A stretch of 64,000 nt of DNA from Roseicyclus sediminis (GTDB lineage: Bacteria; Pseudomonadota; Alphaproteobacteria; Rhodobacterales; Rhodobacteraceae): the NCBI RefSeq assembly GCF_025515305.1, contig NZ_JAOPHT010000018.1, forward strand, positions 1 through 64,000, given 5' to 3'. The notes under the pieces were generated by a model. It saw only the letters and a list, made by a program, of their open reading frames with translations, had not been told where the DNA came from and made no database searches. Made by a program: the position numbers and the translations under genes. Of this stretch, positions 37,187-45,947 are shown piece by piece (positions within the stretch are counted from its first letter, which is position 1; each line of letters starts with the position of its first letter).

Positions 37187-38560
37187 ATGGCGAACATCAC
37201 GGGCACGAAGATGACACTCATCAACCTCCGTCACCAGCGGGCCGTTGGTCAAGGCTTCTTCCATACTGCCGAATTGCAGTCGGAGGACGGTCGGAATCTC
37301 CGATACGTCTACGATTGCGGAGCAATGAAGAAGTATGAGACGGCGCGCAACGCCTGTGTCGACGCGTATCTGCGAGATGTTGGCGCGAATGCTGTCTTGG
37401 ACATATTGTTCATTTCCCATATCCACTTCGACCACATCAGTGGAATCGAACGTCTGTTGGATAAAGCGAACGGACTAGCGGTAGATACCATCGTTATGCC
37501 GCTCATCAACGTCGTAGACCGCCTGTTTGCGTATGCGCGAGCTGCTAACGACGACCCCGTCTCGATCAGTGATCCGTTCTTTCGCGAACTGGTCGTGAAC
37601 CCCGTGAATGCACTGGGACGGTTGGGGCCACGGCAAATTCTGTTTGTCAGACGCGGATCGCCAGATGGTGGGGCGCCGGGCTCTAGAGTTGAGGATGATG
37701 ACGATCCGGATGGGCCGCGGGATATTCCTCGCGTTTGGGGAGGCGAACGCGATGGAGGCCTGTACTGGAAACTGATCGGTCGAGGCACAGGATACGAATA
37801 TCAGCAGCCGTTTACCGACTCGGACGGCACTGAGGCGGTCACACACGTCGCCGTGGTTGACGACACTCTGGCAATGGCGACGGCCGGTGGGGAAAGCTGC
37901 CCTGAGTGGGTGCTGTCCCCATTTGTTGATCCAACCATCAAGTCGAAAAAGGACCGGTTCCTGAGTGAGCTGGCCTTAGCTCGAAGAATGCCCGTTTCGG
38001 ATTTGAAGTCTTGGCTTGCGGATGAAGCAAATATTGTAGAACTACTGCTAACGGGTCTGCCCGACCTTACTGCAGCGTATGAAACTGTCGCGAGCGATTT
38101 CAATCTGACCTCACTATGTCTCTACTCGGGGCCCAAGACTAACGAGGGCGCAACAGAAGCAGTGTACCAAGCCCGCCTCGGTTCGTATTTTCTAGGACCA
38201 ACACTGCGCCAAGAAATTGGATGGATCGCCACAGGCGATGCTGCGCTGAGTACAAAGATACGTGCCAAGATTTTTTTAAAGCACTACGGTGGCCATATAG
38301 AGAGTGTCGGCACTTTGACTGTTCCACACCATGGATCGGATCATAATCACAATTCAGAATTAATTATGAAGATTGACGCATTTGTCCATGTCGTGGCTGC
38401 TGACACTTATTCGAAGTGGAGGCATCCGGGGAGTAAGATTATGCAATGTGTTGCTTCAATCGGTCGCTTCCTCTCGGTTGTAACGAGCAACACGAAATCG
38501 GAAGTCGAGGAGGCCGCTTTCGTCAGATGCTCGGCGAAAAAGAAGCCAACGACAGAATAG
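37187..38560 (+). CDS. Metallo-beta-lactamase-fold hydrolase
   Basis: A 457-residue MBL-fold protein. Metal motif 1 is ISHIHFDHISGIERL near residue 85; a later motif VPHHGSDHNHNSEL near 395 resembles ComEC/stand-alone MBL domains of conflict systems. Between them is a long 200-residue insert with acidic runs. Starts at 37154 (GTG), 37187 and 37211 are all possible; none has a strong ribosome site. It follows SIR2-HerA on the same strand after a 200-base gap, so it may be an added defence component or a separate gene. Noticeably lower GC than the core. Confidence 0.7.
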   Translation: MANITGTKMTLINLRHQRAVGQGFFHTAELQSEDGRNLRYVYDCGAMKKYETARNACVDAYLRDVGANAVLDILFISHIHFDHISGIERLLDKANGLAVDTIVMPLINVVDRLFAYARAANDDPVSISDPFFRELVVNPVNALGRLGPRQILFVRRGSPDGGAPGSRVEDDDDPDGPRDIPRVWGGERDGGLYWKLIGRGTGYEYQQPFTDSDGTEAVTHVAVVDDTLAMATAGGESCPEWVLSPFVDPTIKSKKDRFLSELALARRMPVSDLKSWLADEANIVELLLTGLPDLTAAYETVASDFNLTSLCLYSGPKTNEGATEAVYQARLGSYFLGPTLRQEIGWIATGDAALSTKIRAKIFLKHYGGHIESVGTLTVPHHGSDHNHNSELIMKIDAFVHVVAADTYSKWRHPGSKIMQCVASIGRFLSVVTSNTKSEVEEAAFVRCSAKKKPTTE

Positions 38561-38723
38561 GGTCTTCCATTGTTGGTTTTCACTCTGCGCAGGGCTTCAA
38601 TGCTGCAGGCAAGCCCTCGAGGGGCAATGTCTGCTTCCAGTGCTTTTCTTTAGTTCTCTAGCGCGACTGCGCATGGCGGCTCTCCGCCCTTCCCAGGCAT
38701 CCGCCAGATGTCGCATAATCCGC

Positions 38724-38805
38724 TGACCTGCTCCCCTGAAACCTCCCCATTCTGAGGTTAGTCTTGACCTGCTCCCCTGAAACCTCCCCATTCTGAGGTT
38801 AGTCT
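38724..38805. repeat. Two perfect 41-bp tandem copies of an IS end
   Basis: TGACCTGCTCCCCTGAAACC begins each copy; they run head to tail with no gap and no difference over 41 bases. The second copy lies 24 bases before the IS3 OrfA start and so is the left terminal region of that IS. The first is an extra end in the same orientation. Confidence 0.85.
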
Positions 38806-38829
38806 GTTCCTCGACAGAGGAGACGGACG

Positions 38830-39096
38830 ATGAAGCGCAGCAGGTTCAGCGAAGAACAGATCATTGGCATTCTGAAGGAGCACCAGGCCGGGCTGAGCGC
38901 GGCGGAGCTCTGCCGGAAGCACGGGGTGAGCGAGCCGACGTTCTACAAGTGGCGCTCGAAGTATGGCGGCATGGAGGTGTCGGACGCGAAGCGGCTGAAG
39001 GCGCTCGAGGAGGAGAACGCCAAGCTGAAGAAGCTTCTGGCGGAGTCGATGCTGGACGTGTCGACGCTGCGCGAGATGCTTGGAAAAAACTTCTGA
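38830..39096 (+). CDS. IS3-family transposase OrfA
   Basis: An 88-residue DNA-binding protein: helix-turn-helix FSEEQIIGILKEHQAGLSAA and ELCRKHGVSEPTFYKWRSKY, then a leucine-zipper-like KALEEENAKLKKLLAES. Intact. Near its end A6 followed by C (39084-39090) fits a -1 frameshift window leading into OrfB. It forms the transposase together with OrfB, which is truncated here. Confidence 0.92.
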   Translation: MKRSRFSEEQIIGILKEHQAGLSAAELCRKHGVSEPTFYKWRSKYGGMEVSDAKRLKALEEENAKLKKLLAESMLDVSTLREMLGKNF

Positions 39097-39374
39097 GGCC
39101 CAGTTCGAGGAGATCTGCCGTGAACTGGGCCATCACCGAGAAGGGCTATTCCCAAAGGCGCGCATGCCGGCTCGTCGGGATCGATCCGTGTGTCTATCGG
39201 TATCGTTCGACGCGGGGCGATGACGGGCCACTTCGACGACGCCTGCGCGAACTGTCGTCCGAGCGACGGCGGTTCGGATACCGCCGCCTGCACATACTGC
39301 TCCGCCGCGAAGGCTGGGAGGTGAACTGGAAGAAGCTCTACCGCATCTACCGCGAGGAACGGCTGCTCGAGGTG
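39085..39374 (+). pseudogene. IS3-family transposase OrfB, N-terminal remnant
   Basis: In the -1 frame relative to OrfA the reading continues LLRPSSRRSAVNWAITEKGY, SQRRACRLVGIDPCVYRYRS and RRRFGYRRLHILLRREGWEV, all hallmarks of IS407-group OrfB. It stops matching at ERLLEV, before the DDE integrase core. The reading frame does not end there but runs on into the DUF3883 tail. Confidence 0.85.
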
Positions 39375-39572
39375 AAGACCACCAATGGCGGCGAGCGCAC
39401 ACCGTCTTTCGTCTCGCCAAACGAGCTGGCCGTGGCCGAACATTACCGAGATTGCTGGCGCCTTGTCCGGGTTTGGAATCTTGCCCGCGATCTGAGGGCA
39501 TTCGAACTGCGGCCACCCCTCGATAACCACGTCGCGCTGACGCCGACGAGTTTTCGAGCTAGCTTCGTCTGA
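39369..39572 (+). pseudogene. DUF3883 C-terminal remnant fused to OrfB
   Basis: The frame continues EVKTTNGGERTPSFVSPNEL, then HYRDCWRLVRVWNLARDLRA and ends FELRPPL..TSFRASFV. This is the tail pattern of DUF3883, a PD-(D/E)XK-like domain found in restriction and other defence proteins; EVK would be its E-x-K motif. The front of the gene is gone. It points at the glycosylase/methyltransferase pair next door. Confidence 0.6.
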
Positions 39573-39615
39573 AAGCATGCCCGCCCGGCAGATTTGGCCG
39601 CGCCCCCAAACTCCT

Positions 39616-40299
39616 CTATTGGGCGGCGCACTTCTTCCACCAGTTGCAGCGCCCTCTCCACTCGCAGGCCGAGCATAGGGGTTGGGGCGCCTTGCAAACC
39701 TTCGCTGCGTAATCGAGCGTCGCCCAGTTGACCCGCGCTGGATCCTCGCTCTCGACGAGCCAATGACAGGCCTCCTGCAACCATGGATCATACCGGATAT
39801 CCGCGAGGCGCCGGGGGCGGAGATAGCGCTCGATGACGCGTGCCATGTTCACGTCAACGAGCGGCCTGGCCTGCCCGTGTTGGAAGAGCAAAATGGCGTT
39901 CGCGACGTACTGGCCAACGGCTGGCACCTTCGACAGTTCTCGCTCATCGTCCGGAAAGACCCCGCCATTTTCGTCAGCATAAGTCGCGAGTGCCTTTATC
40001 GAGACTGCGCGACGCCTCCATAGACCAATGGGCCGGATCGTGTCCTCGAGTTCATCGGGGCTTGCCGCGGCGAGTGCGCCCCACGTGGGGAACTTACCAA
40101 AAAAAGACTCGTATAGACCGGATACGGTTTCAGCCCGGGTGCGCTGGAGCAGAACCTCGACGCAGATCCTCTCGTAGGTTGACGCTTGACCTGATCGCCA
40201 GGGGAAATCGCGACCCTCACGCGCGTACCAATCGAGTAGGCGGCGTCTGAGACGCGTGATCCTGGACTTCTCGCCCCGAGTGAGCCGTTCTTGCGTCAT
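39616..40299 (-). CDS. Mig-like T/G mismatch DNA glycosylase
   Basis: A 227-residue HhH-GPD glycosylase with a 4Fe-4S cluster. The hairpin reads VPAVGQYVANAILLFQHG and the catalytic Asp lies in LVDVNMARVIERYL near residue 149. Where MutY has Ser and EndoIII has Lys, this protein has Tyr (near residue 131), as in the thymine glycosylase Mig.MthI. The cluster Cys are spaced C-x6-C-x2-C-x5-C at the C-terminus. It lies divergent to a 5-methylcytosine methyltransferase, where it would repair T/G mismatches from deaminated 5-methylcytosine. The ATG at 40299 has a GAGG site; the longer frame upstream is spurious. Confidence 0.85.
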   Translation of the reverse strand: MTQERLTRGEKSRITRLRRRLLDWYAREGRDFPWRSGQASTYERICVEVLLQRTRAETVSGLYESFFGKFPTWGALAAASPDELEDTIRPIGLWRRRAVSIKALATYADENGGVFPDDERELSKVPAVGQYVANAILLFQHGQARPLVDVNMARVIERYLRPRRLADIRYDPWLQEACHWLVESEDPARVNWATLDYAAKVCKAPQPLCSACEWRGRCNWWKKCAAQ

Positions 40300-40555
40300 C
40301 CTGACCTCGGGCAAAGCTTGCAGAGGTTTCCTTATCTCGCAGCCCCAGCCCCGACGAAACCATGAAAGGCTCGCGAACGGCAAAGATCGACCAGAGCTTC
40401 TACAAGTTGAAGGGACGATCTCTTGGCGCACTCTATCTTGTGGAAAGCGCCGTGAATTCGTTTGCCTTGGAGTCGTCGCCGTGGTCGAATAACTTTGGGG
40501 TCGGCCTCTTTGGTCAGCACCGTTCGCGAGCAGTTGAGAAGGCAGGAAAAGGCCC

Positions 40556-42022
40556 ATGACTTCGTCCCTGGCATGCATCGACCTGTTCGCGGGCTGCGGC
40601 GGCCTTTCCCTCGGCCTTAAGCGGGCCGGCTTCGAGGTTAAGCTAGCAGTCGAAAAGTCCCCCATGGCTGCCGAGACCTACTACCACAACTTCGTTGAAC
40701 CGATCTGCGACCCTGCCAAGTGGAACGACCACCTCGGGCTGTCGACGCTGGAACAGGCCCATAGGGGCTTAGTCGTCGATGCCCTGGAGGAGGTCCTCGG
40801 ATCGGAAGAGCTCCTGCGGGAATTGAGGGCTGCCGGCATCGACCTCGTCGCGGGAGGCCCTCCTTGCCAGGGTTTCTCGCTGGCGGGGCGCCGCAATCCG
40901 GGTGACATTCGCAACGAGCTGCCCTGGCAATTCCTCGAATTCGTTGAACGCGTCGAGCCGAAGGCCGTTATCATCGAGAACGTCGCGGGCATGCGGCACG
41001 ACTTCAGGAAACACGGTGCGAGGTCACCCTTCGAGGACCTTAGGATTGCGCTTTCACGTACTGGGCCGGGCTACGCTGTTCAGCCGATGGCGCTCAACGC
41101 CATGCATTTCGGGGTCCCACAACACCGACCGCGGGTGTTTCTCGTCGGCCTCCGACGAGACCTCGCGGATGCGGAAGGCGTGCGGGTCACGACGGACACC
41201 TGGCTCTCCCAGAACGAAACACCCCATGAGCCGCAAGTCCCCAGCCGCCCTGCCCTTGCCCCCAGCCGAACCCACTTCGGCACAGGCCATCGACAGCACC
41301 TCACGGTCAAGGACGCGATCTCCGATCTTGGGAACGAGGGATATCTCTTTGACCAGCCATTGACGGATTACGCACGGGAAATGAGGACGAACGAGCCATT
41401 GCTGAAGAGCGAGGATGACAAGCTCGAAAACACCCCAAGCCTGCATAACCACGTGCTCCGCTCACATTCGGACCTAGTGAGGCGAAGGTTCGAGTTCTAC
41501 CAGTTCTTGCGCGATGCCCGGATCGATACGCGGCTCCTATCCCTGCCTTTGAGAACAGATGTATTTGACGCCGAGCGGCGAGAGATGATCCACGATGCGA
41601 TCAAGGGGCTAGAGTTCCCGCTTATGTTGGAAAATGGCAAGACCATTGCCAGAAGCAAGGGCGCGCTCGTTCGCCTCGTGAACCGCCTCGCGACGAAGAA
41701 GCACAGCCAGCGAGCTCTCTCTCTCGACAGCCCTGCGCCAACCGTCGTCAGCCTACCCGATGACTACGTGCACCCGACGGAAGCGCGCACGCTAACGGTG
41801 CGGGAGATGGCCAGGTTCCAGTCGTTTCCCGATGCATTCGAGTTCAGGGCCAAAGAGACAACCGGTGGTACGAAACGGCGCACGGAGGTGCCGCAGTACA
41901 CGCAAGTTGGCAACGCCGTACCCCCGAAACTCGCCGAGGCGCTCGGCCGGAGGCTGGCTTCAATCATCTCGACTGCTCGCTTTGAAGAGCACCGCGGAAA
42001 AGGTGATGCTGCGGTAGCTTAA
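40556..42022 (+). CDS. DNA (cytosine-5) methyltransferase
   Basis: A 488-residue C5-methyltransferase. Motif I DLFAGCGGLSLGLKRAG, motif IV GGPPCQGFSLAGRRN with the catalytic Cys near residue 104, motif VI IIENVAGM, motif VIII FGVPQHRPRVFLVG, then a target-recognition region of about 200 residues, and motifs IX-X (LTVREMARFQSFP, QVGNAVPPKLAEALG). Complete. Target sequence cannot be read from the protein. The neighbouring glycosylase and DUF3883 remnant suggest a former restriction-modification unit. Confidence 0.95.
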   Translation: MTSSLACIDLFAGCGGLSLGLKRAGFEVKLAVEKSPMAAETYYHNFVEPICDPAKWNDHLGLSTLEQAHRGLVVDALEEVLGSEELLRELRAAGIDLVAGGPPCQGFSLAGRRNPGDIRNELPWQFLEFVERVEPKAVIIENVAGMRHDFRKHGARSPFEDLRIALSRTGPGYAVQPMALNAMHFGVPQHRPRVFLVGLRRDLADAEGVRVTTDTWLSQNETPHEPQVPSRPALAPSRTHFGTGHRQHLTVKDAISDLGNEGYLFDQPLTDYAREMRTNEPLLKSEDDKLENTPSLHNHVLRSHSDLVRRRFEFYQFLRDARIDTRLLSLPLRTDVFDAERREMIHDAIKGLEFPLMLENGKTIARSKGALVRLVNRLATKKHSQRALSLDSPAPTVVSLPDDYVHPTEARTLTVREMARFQSFPDAFEFRAKETTGGTKRRTEVPQYTQVGNAVPPKLAEALGRRLASIISTARFEEHRGKGDAAVA

Positions 42023-42099
42023 ACGCATTTGTTGCGCGGTCCTGCCTTCCACTTGTGCAAGACACAGGGGACCGGAATAGCCGTCAGAACCCAACCAGC

Positions 42100-42435
42100 C
42101 TAACGCCGTGCGAGGCGCGAGCGCCCAGATTGTAGAAGCGCGACGAGGTCGGCTGAGACCTGCTTCTCTGTGCTCACGCTCTCTCGTCGCGGCAGTAGGA
42201 AGGGAAGGACGGTTTTTGCAGCGGCAATCCTGGCCAACAGCGGCTGCGTGGGATCGTGTGCGACACGCTCCAACTCGAGAAGCAGCGAATGGCCCCGCTT
42301 GTGAACGGCCGCCTCGAGAAGCTGGTTTTCATCCACGTCGAGAACCTCGGCGACGGCTTGGCGCGCGAGCGTCGCCTTGTTTTTCGAGCCGCGCGGTCTG
42401 CCCGCACCTGGTCGTTTTCCACCGTGACCAGCCAT
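42100..42435 (-). CDS. Small phage-like protein (DUF5681-type N-terminus)
   Basis: A 111-residue basic protein opening with GGKRPGAGRPRGSKNK, the usual start of DUF5681 and small terminase-like proteins from mobile elements. The rest is helical (RQAVAEVLDVDENQLLEAAV ... RIAAAKTVLPFLL). It is the last gene of the second satellite-like element. Role in packaging or regulation is a family-level guess. Confidence 0.7.
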   Translation of the reverse strand: MAGHGGKRPGAGRPRGSKNKATLARQAVAEVLDVDENQLLEAAVHKRGHSLLLELERVAHDPTQPLLARIAAAKTVLPFLLPRRESVSTEKQVSADLVALLQSGRSRLARR

Positions 42436-42674
42436 ATCGTAGTCTGTCTCCCAGCCCCTGTGGTTTATCGATTGGATATCAAGTACGTATAGCCGCCAAG
42501 CCTCATAAAGACCAACCTGGTCAGAGTGTTAGCACGATCGACCACGCATTTGAATCATTGATTCTTTGGCAGCCATTTTCAAGGTGGCCCTGCCTCAGCT
42601 GTTGAGGGGGCTTGCGGAATATGCGGGGGGTGCGTAGGGCAAATCTCCCTTCATGAATATCCGCGATGCAATCG

Positions 42675-43175
42675 TTATTCACCAAGTGTGGTATCCGCCT
42701 CCCTTTTCCTCCGTACCCTCCGCACCCTCAGCGTTGGCTTGTGAATCGAGAGGCGATCCGGCACGTAAACTGGCAAACCGTTTCGGATTTCGCCTGAATT
42801 GCGAATAGAGCCTTTAGCCTCGAGGCGATCGTAGGCCCCCTGCGTCCATTGGCGTGCTCGTTCCCTAAGGAAGGAACCAGGCGCGTCCTGTCCAAGGTGA
42901 TTTGGCGAAACATCTCCTCTGTATGCCAAGAACACATCGGTTATGAATGCTGGGCTGACCCCGAGCTCTTGGCTGATTTCACGAATGGATTGCGTGGAAA
43001 GTGCTCTTTCAGGGTGCCTCTGTTGCGCGGCTCTTATCGACGACAAGACAATTCCAAACAATGGATGGTCGCAAATCCGTCGCCTACGCTGCTCTTCATT
43101 GAACCGTTCCTCGTCTGTCATCACGGTCATGAGTGTACGTCTCGCCATATTTTTGAAACGTGTACGTCTCGTCAT
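42675..43175 (-). CDS. Element protein with possible HTH
   Basis: A 166-residue charged protein. A helix-turn-helix-like stretch STQSIREISQELGVSPAFIT lies near residue 65. The C-terminus is very basic (LRVRRVRRKRE). It follows the primase-helicase by 27 bases. No family recognised. Confidence 0.55.
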   Translation of the reverse strand: MTRRTRFKNMARRTLMTVMTDEERFNEEQRRRRICDHPLFGIVLSSIRAAQQRHPERALSTQSIREISQELGVSPAFITDVFLAYRGDVSPNHLGQDAPGSFLRERARQWTQGAYDRLEAKGSIRNSGEIRNGLPVYVPDRLSIHKPTLRVRRVRRKREADTTLGE

Positions 43176-43202
43176 TGTTTTTCTCCACTTCTATGAATGG
43201 CA

Positions 43203-45947
43203 TCAGCTCTTTTCCTCTACCCACCACACGCTCTTCTTGGTGTGACCATCCTTCCGGGTGCGCAACACGAGGCCACCGGCGACCCTGTCCTTGCGGTAAC
43301 TCAGGGCCTTGCCAATCGTCGATGCAGAGCGAGTGGTTTGCTCGTTGATCGCAACAAGGGCTTCCCACAACGCGTGGGCAGTACCCGGGCCTTTGACACC
43401 CGGCTCTTGGCGAACCGACTGGTAGACATCGGCAGCGAGAAACTCCCGTTCACCGTACCGCTCACGAAGCGCGACGAGGAGGTCCGTGTGGAGTTCCAGG
43501 TCGGGATCGTGTTCCAGCGCGCGTGATACTGCTTCAAGCGGGTCGGCGAACGAACCCTGTCCGATATCATCGGCGATCCAGCACACGGTGTTCCTCACGA
43601 GGTCACTCCACCCCTCGAACGATGCCATGCGACCGACGAGTTTTTCAGCGTCGCTTGAGAGGCAGCCCCGCAGGACCGTGAGCGCAGCGGCGATCAATTC
43701 CACGCGGTGCTCGCGCACGTGAACCAAGGGGTCTAGGTCGAAACTCCTCTTGAAGGGCTGGTCCGTCCTCGGGTCGATACGACAAACCAGTATCCGGCGC
43801 ACCAAGTCTCCCTGCAGGGTGAGGTTGTTGCCCGTGAACATGAAGAGCGACTTGTTCGGGACCGTGATGACCTCGGAACGGCCCAGCACGCGGTCCGTGA
43901 ACTTCTCGCTCGTGAGGGCGGCCGCCAGCGAGGCAGAGTCGAAGGTGCCTAGGACGTTGTCCCACACCATAGCCTTGGCGCCAGTCCTGAGGAAGGACAT
44001 GAGCCGTTTTCGCACTTCCTCGTCGTCGCGTCCGCTCGCGTGGGGGTAAACGACTGGATCGTGGTCCCCGGAGAGAACGGCAACGCACTGCGCGAGCAAC
44101 GTCTTGCCGCTGCCCTGCACTGGAGCGTCGAAACCGAAGCCGGGGCATGTCGGCAGGATGCCCCGCACCGCGGCCGAGAGCAGGGCGGCAAGGAAGATGC
44201 CACGGTCTAGCGGCTCCACGAAAGGGAAATCCTCGAAGGGCTTCATCAGGGTAGCCAACGCCTTCTCCACCTCGCGCGCGGAGGGTGATATCGGGATCGC
44301 AACCTCGGGATCGTCGGGGGCGCGGTGGTAGTACAGCTTGGTTTCGGCGTCGTATCCCGGCGCGTCGAGGATCGTGCCATCCGGCCGCAGCGAGGGAGCC
44401 GTTATCACTGCGTCGAGCGACTTGAGGCCACGAATTCGGCCAAGCGAAATGATGCGCTTCACTAGGTTCGCAGGAGGGTCCCTATGGATGAGGTTCCCGC
44501 GTGCATCAAAACCCTGGTACTGGATTATGCCACCGAGTTTCTGCTCTAGGCGGTACTGTTCGAGAGGATGCAAATGGCCATCGATCAGCCATGCAAGCTC
44601 GTCGCCGAAATCGTAGAAGGCAGGATGGTGTCGAAGGACGTCTAGCGTCTGGTTTACGGCCTTGTCGAGCTCGCCCTTCAGGATCGTGATGAACACTTGG
44701 CCGCGTTCGAGGAAGTACGTGACGCCACCGTGCGCGAAGCTGTGTAGAGTTTTCTTGGTGCCGCCCAGGAATAGTCTTCCGACAATACGTCCGCCGTCAT
44801 AGCCGGGCTCGAAGGCGTCGCGGGTCTTGGCGCCGTTATACTTCGCCGGGGCATCAAGCACCTCACCGACGGTTACCTTACTCACCTCGCCGTCAACCTC
44901 CACCTCGAGGACGAAATCGCCGGGGAGACGCCGCGTGTCCAGGGCACGCCTCACGCTCTTCTTCGCTGCCTCAACCGCGTCGTCGTCGGCACCTGGTCCA
45001 GCGATTTCGCGGGCTCGCTCACCGACATATGCTTCGCGCACCGTGGATGCCTCCTCCTGCCTCCCAACGCGCGCCCTGCCCTGTAGGGACTCGAGGAGGT
45101 CCCGCTCGTGAGCGTTGAGGTCGGGAAGCGCCTTCGACGTGTCCACGCGATCGCTGCCGCCCGGATGTAACCGTGGCCTGCCCCGGTCTTGGAGAAGCGG
45201 CTCTTCGCAATGCGCACCACCCGCGAAATCGAGGCGATTCGCCTGCCAAACACCCGCGTCAGCCAGCGTCCGGAGCAGCATCGTTCCGGACTTGCTGACC
45301 TTGACGTAGCCGTGGCCAGCGAGCCAGAGGCGGTCGAAAAGGACTTGCCCTGCCCTCAGGATGTCGCTGCCGTCTTCAACCATGATGTAGAGCCGCTGCC
45401 CGCGTAGGCGCGACACCCATTCACCGGTGTCCCGGTTCTTGATCCACGAGGAGGACGAGGCCCATGACAGGATGTCGACCTGTGCCAAGCCGGGCACGGC
45501 CGACCTGATCGCGGCCACTAGCGCATCGGTCGAGAGGGCCTCGCCCCCCTCCTCCGGGTCGTAGTCGATCATCATGATCGCAGGGCCGTCGGGCCAGGAA
45601 AACGTGTCGAGCGTCCTGGCGGCCGTGTCCGCCGGCTGGCCCTGCCGCTCCCAACTCGATTTCGTGGTCAGCTCGAGCGGCGACGTCTCGGCGATGCCGT
45701 AGATGAGTGCCTGCGATGTCGACAGCCCCTCGAGGATCGCCGAAAAATCGCGTAACGACAGGACCTCCCGATGCTCGGCGAGCCCGGCAGACATTTGGCC
45801 GCCGGGCTCCATACGGAGAGTGCCATCCATAAGTTGAATGCGCTTCGAGATAGTCCCTGGCCGCTTCGTGGTGACAACAGTCAAACGTCCGGACTGGACT
45901 TGGTCGGGGCTATCTTGGAGATCTGTCATGGTCAAAGATCTCGCCAT
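43203..45947 (-). CDS. Fused AEP primase-helicase of the second element
   Basis: A 914-residue protein (908 if the ATG at 45929 is used, which avoids overlap with the gene before). N-terminal half: IMMIDYDPEEGG acidic motif, RGQRLYIMV, NRLDFAGG and the SFAHGGVTYFL block near residue 405. C-terminal half: Walker A DAPVQGSGKTLL near 614, AMVWDNVLG near 660, LTSEKFTDRVLG and FTGNN. Both halves match the separate primase (2025-3293) and helicase (230-2023) of the left element, so this is the same replication module in fused form. Role: replication initiation of the element (inference). Confidence 0.78.
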   Translation of the reverse strand: MARSLTMTDLQDSPDQVQSGRLTVVTTKRPGTISKRIQLMDGTLRMEPGGQMSAGLAEHREVLSLRDFSAILEGLSTSQALIYGIAETSPLELTTKSSWERQGQPADTAARTLDTFSWPDGPAIMMIDYDPEEGGEALSTDALVAAIRSAVPGLAQVDILSWASSSSWIKNRDTGEWVSRLRGQRLYIMVEDGSDILRAGQVLFDRLWLAGHGYVKVSKSGTMLLRTLADAGVWQANRLDFAGGAHCEEPLLQDRGRPRLHPGGSDRVDTSKALPDLNAHERDLLESLQGRARVGRQEEASTVREAYVGERAREIAGPGADDDAVEAAKKSVRRALDTRRLPGDFVLEVEVDGEVSKVTVGEVLDAPAKYNGAKTRDAFEPGYDGGRIVGRLFLGGTKKTLHSFAHGGVTYFLERGQVFITILKGELDKAVNQTLDVLRHHPAFYDFGDELAWLIDGHLHPLEQYRLEQKLGGIIQYQGFDARGNLIHRDPPANLVKRIISLGRIRGLKSLDAVITAPSLRPDGTILDAPGYDAETKLYYHRAPDDPEVAIPISPSAREVEKALATLMKPFEDFPFVEPLDRGIFLAALLSAAVRGILPTCPGFGFDAPVQGSGKTLLAQCVAVLSGDHDPVVYPHASGRDDEEVRKRLMSFLRTGAKAMVWDNVLGTFDSASLAAALTSEKFTDRVLGRSEVITVPNKSLFMFTGNNLTLQGDLVRRILVCRIDPRTDQPFKRSFDLDPLVHVREHRVELIAAALTVLRGCLSSDAEKLVGRMASFEGWSDLVRNTVCWIADDIGQGSFADPLEAVSRALEHDPDLELHTDLLVALRERYGEREFLAADVYQSVRQEPGVKGPGTAHALWEALVAINEQTTRSASTIGKALSYRKDRVAGGLVLRTRKDGHTKKSVWWVEEKS

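Larger units (their letters stand above)
38724..39374 (+). mobile_element. Truncated IS3-family (IS407-like) insertion sequence
   Basis: Left end repeat, OrfA, the frameshift window and the first third of OrfB are present. The integrase catalytic (DDE) part of OrfB and the right end are missing; at about 39370 the sequence switches to a DUF3883 gene tail. The element is dead without help. Confidence 0.85.

Noticed and set aside
40362-40559. 65-aa plus-strand frame between glycosylase and methyltransferase
   Set aside because: No ribosome site, no motif, and it fills the divergent promoter region; likely chance.
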